NCBI RefSeq assembly: GCF_013464915.1
Contig: NZ_RAVT01000014.1
Span: forward strand, 28,877 to 62,837
DNA from: Stenotrophomonas maltophilia
Lineage (GTDB): Bacteria > Pseudomonadota > Gammaproteobacteria > Xanthomonadales > Xanthomonadaceae
Direction of reading: 5' to 3'
DNA: 33,961 nt
The notes under the pieces are model-generated. The model made no database searches, was not told the DNA's origin, and was given only the letters and a program-made list of their open reading frames with translations. Numbering within the stretch: position 1 is the stretch's first letter; every line of letters starts with the position of its first letter. The translations under genes and the position numbers were made by a program. Shown in pieces: positions 1 to 6,034 of this stretch.

Positions 1-10
1 TGGCCCGGCG

Positions 11-856
11 CTACCACAATGTTGCGCTGTCGGTCGAACGGCTCAGCTGTTCCCAGGCGTCGATGCTGTCGCCCATCGACGCCAGCTTCGCCCGCACCAG
101 CTGCAGTGCGTCGCTGCCCAGCAGCAGGTGGCTGGGTGGTGCGTCGCTGTCGATGATCTGCAGCATGGCCTGCGCGGCCTTCACCGGGTCGCCCAGCTGG
201 TGGCCACTCTTCGCCTCGCGCGCGCTGCGGATGGGATCGAACAAGGCGTCGTAGTCTTCAATGCTGCGCGGTGCCCGCGCCATCGAGCGCCCGGCCCAGT
301 CGGTGCGGAAGGAGCCCGGTGCAACGGCGGTGACGTGGATACCGAACGGCGCAACCTCCTTGCCAAGCACTTCGCTGATGCCTTCCAGTGCGAACTTGCT
401 GCCGCAGTACCAGGCGATGCCGGGCATCGTGATGAATCCGCCCATGGAGGTGATGTTGAGGATGTGGCCGCGGCGGCGCGCGCGCATGTGCGGCAGCACG
501 GCCTTGATCAGCGCGGCCGGGCCGAACACGTTCACGTCGAACTGATGCCGCAGCTCGGCCAGCGTGGATTCCTCGAGGATGCCTTCGTGGCCGTAGCCGG
601 CGTTGTTGACCAGCACGTCGATGGCGCCGATGTTGGTTTCGATATCGGCGACCAGCGCATTGATGGCATCGGCATCGGTCACGTCCAGCAGGCAGCCGAA
701 GGCGCGGCCGGGAGCCAGCGCCTCAAACGCCACGCGCGCTTCGTCGCTGCGCACGGTACCGACCACGCGGTGGCCGGCCTGGAGGGCCTGCTGGGCCAGG
801 GCGCGGCCGAAACCACTGCTGACGCCGGTGATGAGGATGAGGTGGGAGGAGCTCAT
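11..856 (-). CDS. SDR-family oxidoreductase
   Basis: A complete 281-residue classical short-chain dehydrogenase/reductase, probably cytosolic and NAD(P)H-dependent; the substrate cannot be told from sequence. Visible motifs are the Rossmann glycine motif TGVSSGFG (residues 10-17), NNAG (84-87), Ser137, and the YCGSK catalytic pair Tyr150/Lys154. The C-terminal extension beyond about residue 190 (DWAGRSMARAP) resembles the subgroup often annotated simply as 'oxidoreductase'. The ATG lies 102 bp from the divergent AraC regulator at 959, an arrangement common for an AraC_N-type regulator and its target reductase, so control by that regulator is inferred. Family certain, role unknown. Confidence 0.9.
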   Translation of the reverse strand: MSSSHLILITGVSSGFGRALAQQALQAGHRVVGTVRSDEARVAFEALAPGRAFGCLLDVTDADAINALVADIETNIGAIDVLVNNAGYGHEGILEESTLAELRHQFDVNVFGPAALIKAVLPHMRARRRGHILNITSMGGFITMPGIAWYCGSKFALEGISEVLGKEVAPFGIHVTAVAPGSFRTDWAGRSMARAPRSIEDYDALFDPIRSAREAKSGHQLGDPVKAAQAMLQIIDSDAPPSHLLLGSDALQLVRAKLASMGDSIDAWEQLSRSTDSATLW

Positions 857-958
857 GGTGATCAGGCTCGTTGGGGGAGGGCTTGCACGTTAGTGCTTGA
901 GCAATCCGCGCCACAGGCCTAGGATTCGCCCATTCTTGCCTATTCCTCTGGAGCTTCC

Positions 959-1909
959 GTGCCGGTGGTCGATTCCCCGCAAGAGCAGGTGCAGGCACGC
1001 ATGGTCGGCCTGCTGCAGACCCTGGCGGTGGAGGAGGGCTATACGCTTACACCGATGCCGGGGGTGCGCCTGCTGCGATCCAACCGGCCACTGGCACGCA
1101 CGCCGGTGCTGTATGACCCCGGCGTCGTGATCGTCTGCCAGGGCGTGAAGCGGGGCTACCTGGGCGGTCAGGTCTACCAGTACGACGCGCAGCACTACCT
1201 GGCAGTGTCGGTGCCCGTGCCGTTCACGATGGAAACCGAAGCCTCGGCAGAGGCACCGCTGCTGGCGATCTACCTGCATCTGGATCTGCAGTTGGCCGCG
1301 GATCTGCTTATCGAACTGGGCGAACATGTGGGCACATCGGAGGCCCCGGCACAGAGCATGATGTCCAGCCCGATGCAGGCCCCGATGCAGGCCACGGTGC
1401 TGCGCCTGCTGGAGGCGTTGGCCGACCCGCTCGAAGCGGCGGTGCTCGGCCCGGCGCTGGTACGCGAACTGTACTTCCGCGTGCTGACCGGGGCACAGGG
1501 CGGCGCAATGCGCGAGGCGCTGGCCATGCGGGGGCGCTTCGGCAGCATCGGCCGGGTGCTGCGCACGATCCATGCGTTGTATGCCACGGCGCTGGACGTG
1601 GGGCAGCTGGCCGCCGAGGCGGGCATGGGCGTGGCGACCTTCCATGACCACTTCCGCGCGATTACCGGCACGTCGCCGATGCAGTACGTGAAATCGACCC
1701 GGTTGCACCAGGCGCGGCTGCTGATGCTGCGGGAGGCAATGACCGCCGAGGCTGCATCGCTGGCGGTGGGGTATGCCAGCCCGTCCCAGTTCAACCGCGA
1801 GTTCAAGCGCCTGTTCGCGTTGCCGCCGGCGGCCGAGGTGGCGCGGATGCGGCGCAGCTTCGCGCTGCCACCGCCGCCAGCGGATGCGCTGTACGTGTCT
1901 TCGCATTGA
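959..1909 (+). CDS. AraC-family regulator with AraC_N domain
   Basis: A 316-residue regulator. Residues about 30-190 resemble the AraC_N cupin-like sensor domain (the segment around LARTPVLYDPGVVIVCQG is typical). Residues about 215-305 form the double helix-turn-helix, with DVGQLAAEAGMGVATFHDHF in the first HTH and the AVGYASPSQFNREFKRLF-type second HTH. The GTG start is supported by GGAG five bases upstream and by the normal family length. It is divergent from the SDR gene at 11-856, its most likely target. A GTAG-headed repeat pair follows its stop. The ligand is unknown. Confidence 0.9.
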   Translation: MPVVDSPQEQVQARMVGLLQTLAVEEGYTLTPMPGVRLLRSNRPLARTPVLYDPGVVIVCQGVKRGYLGGQVYQYDAQHYLAVSVPVPFTMETEASAEAPLLAIYLHLDLQLAADLLIELGEHVGTSEAPAQSMMSSPMQAPMQATVLRLLEALADPLEAAVLGPALVRELYFRVLTGAQGGAMREALAMRGRFGSIGRVLRTIHALYATALDVGQLAAEAGMGVATFHDHFRAITGTSPMQYVKSTRLHQARLLMLREAMTAEAASLAVGYASPSQFNREFKRLFALPPAAEVARMRRSFALPPPPADALYVSSH

Positions 1910-1943
1910 GCGGCGGCCGGGGATTCACCGGCTTTCTCGACAA

Positions 1944-2015
1944 GCCGGCCAGCGGCCGGCACTACCCGGGAACGTAGTACCTGAAATGGGCCCGGTAGCG
2001 CCGGGCCATGCCCGG
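1944..2015. repeat. Pair of GTAG-headed palindromes (SMAG/REP-like)
   Basis: Two short hairpin repeats face each other between the AraC and TetR genes. The first is at 1944-1965 in reverse orientation: GCCGGCC-AGC-GGCCGGC followed by ACTAC, i.e. GTAG on the minus strand. The second is at 1995-2015 in forward orientation: GTAGCG then CCGGGC-CAT-GCCCGG. The structure, a GTAG head plus GC-rich stem, is that of the S. maltophilia SMAG repeats. They may terminate or stabilise the AraC transcript. Confidence 0.75.
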
Positions 2016-2033
2016 TGGGCCCAGCGGAGGGGA

Positions 2034-2062
2034 TTGACAGGAAATCTACCTACTAGTAGGTT
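2034..2062 (+). promoter_or_regulatory. tetR promoter with 14-bp palindromic operator
   Basis: The perfect palindrome ACCTACTAGTAGGT lies at 2048-2061. TTGACA at 2034-2039 is a consensus -35 box. With a 17-bp spacer the -10 box would be TAGGTT (2057-2062), so the operator fills the spacer and overlaps the -10. The same 14 bases recur at 2712-2725 before the next gene, which points to autoregulation and co-regulation by the TetR protein encoded just downstream. Binding is inferred; the palindrome is directly visible. Confidence 0.8.
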
Positions 2063-2069
2063 AAATCTC

Positions 2070-2657
2070 ATGAAAGAGTCACTCTCGCCCAAAGCCCAGG
2101 AGATCCTGGCCCACGCCCGTTCGCTGCTGGAGGCCGGTGGCTACAACGGCTTCAGCTATGCCGACGTGTCAGCGCGGGTGAACATCAGCAAGGCCAGCAT
2201 CCACCATCATTTCCCCAGCAAAGCCGACCTGGTGCGCACGGTGGTCGAACTGTATCGGGCCGAAGCGCGCGAGGGCCTGGCGTTGCTGGACCGGCAGCTG
2301 GACGACCCGTTGCAGGAACTCAATGCCTATGTGGATTACTGGTCCAGCTGCATTGCGGGTGGCACGTCGTCGTTCTGCATCTGCGCGATGCTGGCCGCCG
2401 AAGCGCCGATGATTCCGGCGGAGATCGCCGAGGAAGTGCGCGGCCATTTCGAGGACCTGAGCGGTTGGCTGGCCGTGACCCTGGAGAAGGGCGTCGCGCA
2501 GGGCCAGTTGCAGCTGCAGGGTTCGGCTGCGCACGAGGCCAAGGCGTTCATGTCATCGGTGCACGGCGCCATGCTGGCTGCGCGCGGCTTCGGTGATGCG
2601 GCCACGTTCGCGACGCTGGCCCGGCTGGCCATCGCGCGGGTGAGCGCGGCCGCCTGA
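2070..2657 (+). CDS. TetR/AcrR-family repressor with CxC sensor motif
   Basis: A 195-residue repressor. The N-terminal TetR HTH spans about residues 8-55 (FSYADVSARVNISKASIHHH). The C-terminal ligand domain contains WSSCIAGGTSSFCICAMLAA with Cys94, Cys103 and Cys105; a cysteine-rich stretch here is seen in some TetR regulators that sense electrophiles, but this use is only inferred. The open frame extends upstream, yet ATG 2070 is the right start because it directly follows the promoter and operator and gives a normal-length N-terminus. A terminator at 2671-2706 separates it from the next gene, whose promoter holds the same operator, so that membrane protein is its likely target. Confidence 0.92.
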   Translation: MKESLSPKAQEILAHARSLLEAGGYNGFSYADVSARVNISKASIHHHFPSKADLVRTVVELYRAEAREGLALLDRQLDDPLQELNAYVDYWSSCIAGGTSSFCICAMLAAEAPMIPAEIAEEVRGHFEDLSGWLAVTLEKGVAQGQLQLQGSAAHEAKAFMSSVHGAMLAARGFGDAATFATLARLAIARVSAAA

Positions 2658-2670
2658 CGTTCGTGCGGTG

Positions 2671-2706
2671 GGCCTGCGGTTACGCGGGCCTTCTTTTTGT
2701 TTTGCA
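2671..2706 (+). terminator. Rho-independent terminator after tetR
   Basis: An 8-bp stem, GGCCTGCG (2671-2678) with CGCGGGCC (2683-2690), has one G-T pair and a GTTA loop. It is followed by a T-rich run (TTCTTTTTGTTTT). It lies 13 bp after the tetR stop, so the downstream membrane gene must rely largely on its own promoter. Confidence 0.8.
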
Positions 2707-2730
2707 TGCCTACCTACTAGTAGGTTTATT
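2702..2730 (+). promoter_or_regulatory. Promoter with second copy of the 14-bp operator
   Basis: ACCTACTAGTAGGT at 2712-2725 is identical to the copy at 2048-2061. A possible -35 TTGCAT (2702-2707) and -10 TTTATT (2725-2730) are 17 bp apart, placing the operator in the spacer as in the tetR promoter. It ends 23 bp before the ATG of the membrane protein gene. Confidence 0.75.
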
Positions 2731-2748
2731 TCACTGACGGAGATTCCC

Positions 2749-3249
2749 ATGGCACATCCCCTTTCCCTGCTCGGAGCGATCCATACCACTATCAGTCTGG
2801 TGCCGATCGTGGCCGGCCTGTACGGCTTCATCCGCCACCGGGTGATCGATCCCGCCACGCGCTCGGGCAGGATCTATCTGATGGGCCTGGTGCTGTCGGT
2901 GGCGACCTCGTTTACCGTGTCCAGCACGGGCGGGCTCAATCCAGGCCACGCCTTCGGCGTGATCGTGCTGCTGGTGGCGTTCGGCGGTGTTCTGGCGGCA
3001 CGCCTGCGCTGGCTGGGACGCTCGGCGCGCTATCTGTCGACGTTCGCGCTGTCTTTCAGTTTCCTGCTGTCGCTGGTGCCGGGTGTGAATGAAACGCTGA
3101 CCCGGCTGCCGGTGGGCCACCCTGTGGCCGCCGCACCGCTGGCGCCGGTGATCCAGCAGACGCTGCTCGGGTGTGCGGTGGTGTTCGCGATCGGCTTTCT
3201 GGCGCAGTGCTGGATGATTCATGAGCGCAGCGTACGTGCGCGTGGTTGA
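2749..3249 (+). CDS. Small integral membrane protein, likely TetR-controlled
   Basis: A 166-residue protein with four to five hydrophobic segments, at about residues 8-26, 43-60, 67-86, 95-112 and 142-160. The early His in GAIHTTISLVPIVAGLYGF and the HAFG in the third segment are notable polar residues inside hydrophobic stretches. The ATG is preceded by ACGGAG. I do not recognise a named family; it resembles uncharacterised DUF2306-like membrane proteins only loosely. The shared operator suggests induction by whatever ligand releases the upstream TetR protein. Function unknown. Confidence 0.8.
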   Translation: MAHPLSLLGAIHTTISLVPIVAGLYGFIRHRVIDPATRSGRIYLMGLVLSVATSFTVSSTGGLNPGHAFGVIVLLVAFGGVLAARLRWLGRSARYLSTFALSFSFLLSLVPGVNETLTRLPVGHPVAAAPLAPVIQQTLLGCAVVFAIGFLAQCWMIHERSVRARG

Positions 3250-3267
3250 CAGCGCCGCCGCGGCGGA

Positions 3268-4512
3268 TCAGTCAGCCAGTACGGTGTCGGCACCTTCGCG
3301 GTAGCTTGCCCGGGCGCTGCCACACACAGCATGGGCGGCTGCGCTGGCCGGCAGGCCGGTGGCCTTGATGCCGCGCAATGTATCGCCTTCGACTACCTCG
3401 GCGTAGCGTTCGGCGGCCAGTGCGTCATCGGGCAGCACGTACAGCAGCACGCGCTGCAGGGTGGATTGACCCTGCAGCGGCTGCGGTTGCCGGAATGCGG
3501 GCACCTGCACGCGCGCGCTGTGCCATTGCGTGGGCGCAGCGAGGGTCTGCCAGCGCACCTGCAGCGGCAGGTCGAGCGACATCAGCGCGGGGCTGACCGG
3601 GTAGCCGTAGGCCGTGCAATCCTGCGGCGCTTCCGGGATGTTGGCGATGGCCCTGTCGCCGATATCCAGTGCGATGCCATTGACCTCCATCCGCACGATC
3701 GGCGCGCTGCCGTAGTTGTGGATCTTGAACAGCACCAGGCCTTCGAAGCGGCTGCGCTCCAGCTCGTCGGCGGTGAGACCGCTGAGACGCGCGAGCGTGG
3801 GCGCGACCTCCACGTGATCGCTGTAGTGGTAATAGAGGTGCACGAGCTCTGGCATGCCCGCGCGGCGCCATCCGGCCTTGAATGGCGAGGTGTCCGGATA
3901 CGCCTGGCGGACCAGCGGCACATCGGTGACGGCGCGGTCTCCCGACGGCGTGCCGTAGCGGTAGTGGTCAACGGAGCGCTTGAGGCGCGCGTCTTCGTAG
4001 GGGAACGCGTGGTCTGCGTCTGACTGCGCGTTGGGGTAGCGGTGGAAGGCCATGAAGCGTTCCGGCGCGTCGCCCTGCATGGGCAGGTCCGGGCCAGCGC
4101 CGGAGCCATTGGATGCATACGGCGTGGTGTCCAGCCACAGAGGCTGCCCGCTGAGGTTGATATGCGTCTCCGCGATGGGCGCACGCGAGCCACCGGCAAC
4201 GCTGTCCCAACTGCGTTGCAGGGAGAGCCACACGGGGACGATGAGCAGGGCCGCGGCGGTCGGCGCGAACATCAGCGCGTGTACACGGCCGGGCACGCGC
4301 CCGCGCTGCCGCACCATGTAGCGCAGCCAGGCCAGCAGGAGCACCAGCAGCAGCGGCAGGCCGACCCAGATCGCGACGGTGGCCAGTGCCACGATGCCCC
4401 AGCCCAGGTTGGGCGTCGCCACCGCGATGAGTGAGAGCGCGGCGATGAGCGCGGCCAGCAGCAGCGACACGCCGATGCCAACGCGGTAGTTCCGGTAGGG
4501 GCTGTTGGTCAT
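3268..4512 (-). CDS. Membrane-anchored protein of unknown function
   Basis: A 414-residue protein starting at the ATG whose product begins MTNSPYRNYR, with GGAACGG just upstream. The frame stays open into the neighbouring regulator gene, so the longer version is unlikely. Three hydrophobic segments at about residues 12-32, 35-62 and 78-98 are followed by a soluble domain of about 300 residues, probably periplasmic. That domain contains WLDTTPYASN, MPELVHLYYHYSDHVEV and a Cys pair (CTAYGYPV, then AVCGSA near the C-terminus) that could form a disulphide. No known domain is recognised. It may be co-transcribed with the regulator at 4592-5593, 79 bp upstream. Confidence 0.75.
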   Translation of the reverse strand: MTNSPYRNYRVGIGVSLLLAALIAALSLIAVATPNLGWGIVALATVAIWVGLPLLLVLLLAWLRYMVRQRGRVPGRVHALMFAPTAAALLIVPVWLSLQRSWDSVAGGSRAPIAETHINLSGQPLWLDTTPYASNGSGAGPDLPMQGDAPERFMAFHRYPNAQSDADHAFPYEDARLKRSVDHYRYGTPSGDRAVTDVPLVRQAYPDTSPFKAGWRRAGMPELVHLYYHYSDHVEVAPTLARLSGLTADELERSRFEGLVLFKIHNYGSAPIVRMEVNGIALDIGDRAIANIPEAPQDCTAYGYPVSPALMSLDLPLQVRWQTLAAPTQWHSARVQVPAFRQPQPLQGQSTLQRVLLYVLPDDALAAERYAEVVEGDTLRGIKATGLPASAAAHAVCGSARASYREGADTVLAD

Positions 4513-4591
4513 CACCGTTCCATCGGCAGTGTGGGGCATGCCCCTATAGTGCAGCGGTGGTGATGGCGTGGAAAGCCGGGAACGAGGGCGC

Positions 4592-5593
4592 TCAGCAGCC
4601 AACCAGGCGATCGGCACCGATGCCATTGCGATGCTGGCTGCGGTATTCGGTCGGGCTGGCGTCGGCCTGGCTGCGGAAATGGCGACGGAATGATTCCTGC
4701 GAACCAAAACCGGCCTGCTCGGCAATCCACTGCAAGGGCCGATCGGTGGTCTCCAGCAGCTCGCGGGCGTAGGCCACGCGCTCGCGGATCAGCCAGTCGA
4801 TGGGCGACAGTCCGGTGGCTTCCAGGAACTGCCGCTGCAGGGTGCGTTGGCTGAGCGCGGCCTGCTCGGCAAGGCTGCCAAGCGAATGTGGCTCGCGCAG
4901 GTTGCGGCGCATCCATTCCATCAGTTTCGCGAGGCGCGTGGGCTCGCCGTTGGGAATGGCCCGGCTGACGCGCTGGCTGCGTCCGGCGTCGCGCCACGGC
5001 GCCAGCACCAGCCGTTCGGCTACAAGGTTGGCCACGCGTGCACCGTAATCCTTGCGCACCATGTGCAGCATCATGTCCATGCCGGTGGCCGAGCCGGCCG
5101 AGGTGATGATGCTGCCGGTATCTACGTAGAGCACATCCTCGCGCACATCGATGCGCGGGAAGTCGCGCGCGAGCGCTTCGGTGAGGCGCCAGTGGGTGGT
5201 GGCCTGGCGGCCATCGAGCAGCCCGGCCCACGCCAGCACGAAGGCGCCGGAGCAGATCGAGGCGATGCGCGCGCCGCGTGCGTGGGCACGGATGAGTGCA
5301 TCAAGCAGTGCCTGTGGCGGACGCTCGCTGGGCTCTCGCCAGCCGGGAATGACGATGATGTCGGCGTCGTCGACGGCATCGAGCGCGTAGGGCAGCTGCA
5401 CCTGGGTGCTGCCGAGCATGCGCAGCGCACCCGGTTCACCTGCACACAGCTGCGTGCGGTACCAGGCCACACCCAGTTCCGGCCGCACGGGTGCGAACAG
5501 GCCGACCGCACAGCCGAACTCGAACAGCCCCTGGCCGTGGCAGGCAACGATGGCGACGAGCGGCGCGGTGGGATCGGCAGGTGGGCTGGTCAT
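4592..5593 (-). CDS. GlxA/FtrA-type regulator (DJ-1/PfpI domain + AraC HTH)
   Basis: A 333-residue regulator. Residues about 10-180 form a DJ-1/PfpI-like class I glutamine amidotransferase fold, with the elbow Cys114 in ASICSGAFVLAWAG followed by the typical TTHW. Residues about 225-320 form the AraC double HTH (SLGSLAEQAALSQRTLQRQF and WIAEQAGFGSQESFRRHFR). Members of this group (ArgR, CdhR, GbdR, FtrA) sense amino-acid-like or amine compounds. It is divergent from the TonB receptor that opens the sulfur-amino-acid cluster at 6035, with a repeat-filled 441-bp gap, so it is a plausible activator of that cluster; this is inference. It most resembles proteins annotated FtrA. Confidence 0.9.
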   Translation of the reverse strand: MTSPPADPTAPLVAIVACHGQGLFEFGCAVGLFAPVRPELGVAWYRTQLCAGEPGALRMLGSTQVQLPYALDAVDDADIIVIPGWREPSERPPQALLDALIRAHARGARIASICSGAFVLAWAGLLDGRQATTHWRLTEALARDFPRIDVREDVLYVDTGSIITSAGSATGMDMMLHMVRKDYGARVANLVAERLVLAPWRDAGRSQRVSRAIPNGEPTRLAKLMEWMRRNLREPHSLGSLAEQAALSQRTLQRQFLEATGLSPIDWLIRERVAYARELLETTDRPLQWIAEQAGFGSQESFRRHFRSQADASPTEYRSQHRNGIGADRLVGC

Positions 5594-5688
5594 GGCCTGA
5601 TGCTACGGGCGGTGGTGCGCGCCGCAGAGTGGTGTGCGGGCATGTGGTGATGCCTGCGGGGTATGTGCATGGGGGGCATTCATCTGGC

Positions 5689-5724
5689 TTGGGGCGCCCG
5701 ACGGGTTTGGGGCGCCCGACGGGT
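5689..5724 (+). repeat. 18-bp tandem duplication
   Basis: TTGGGGCGCCCGACGGGT occurs twice in exact succession (5689-5706 and 5707-5724). The last bases of the second copy merge into the GTAG head of the adjoining palindromic repeat. A comparable tandem array abuts the other copy of that repeat near 28.7 kb. Confidence 0.85.
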
Positions 5725-5811
5725 AGAGTCGACTGTTAGTCGACTGTTGTTGGCCATACCGCCTGGAAGCCCGCGCTGCGCGCGATAGTCGACTAACAGT
5801 CGACTCTACCC
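5721..5811. repeat. GTAG palindrome dimer with 25-bp perfect inverted arms
   Basis: The left arm (5721-5745) and right arm (5787-5811) are perfect reverse complements around a 41-bp centre. Each arm is itself a small hairpin: a GTAG head, then AGTCGACT-GTT-AGTCGACT. The heads point outward. The right half of the centre contains AAGCCCGCGCTGCGCGCGAT, which recurs in the opposite orientation in the copy at 28790-28880. This fits a dimeric SMAG/REP (BIME-like) element. Confidence 0.85.
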
Positions 5812-6034
5812 CGTCGGTTCTCGCCGGCCGCCCATCACCCACCACCCGCCACATCATCCAACGTCGATTGTTCATCGCCGTCCCATCGGCGTGGTGCGCA
5901 GGCCGCCTAACGTCATTACCAGCGGTCATGTGGGTGGCCGGATGTTACGGCTGGGTGACGCGATCCCGCCTGTCGCGGTGGGTGAACAGGCCCTTGAATG
6001 GAAGCGTGTTTCCGGCCCACCCCCACGAGCCCCC

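Larger units (their letters stand above)
5594..6034. other. Intergenic region with repeats before the TonB receptor
   Basis: A 441-bp divergent intergenic region. It holds a two-copy 18-bp tandem repeat (5689-5724) and a GTAG palindrome dimer (5721-5811). The remaining 220 bp before the receptor ATG show no convincing coding sequence. I could not pick out a clear -35/-10 pair or riboswitch, although the promoters of both the receptor and the GlxA-type regulator must lie here. The reading frame is open upstream of the receptor ATG but encodes no signal-peptide-like sequence. Confidence 0.6.

Noticed and set aside
885..896. GCAC-GTTA-GTGC palindrome between the SDR and AraC genes as an operator
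   Set aside because: Only 4-bp arms; too short to separate from chance in GC-rich DNA and not repeated elsewhere in the region.
4513..4725. Longer N-terminus for the membrane protein at 3268-4512
   Set aside because: The added residues are Arg/Pro-rich and come from the opposite frame of the neighbouring AraC-type gene; the ATG at 4512 has a ribosome binding site and directly precedes the first membrane helix.
5891..6034. 48-residue N-terminal extension of the TonB receptor
   Set aside because: It would bury the signal peptide, which begins right after ATG 6035.
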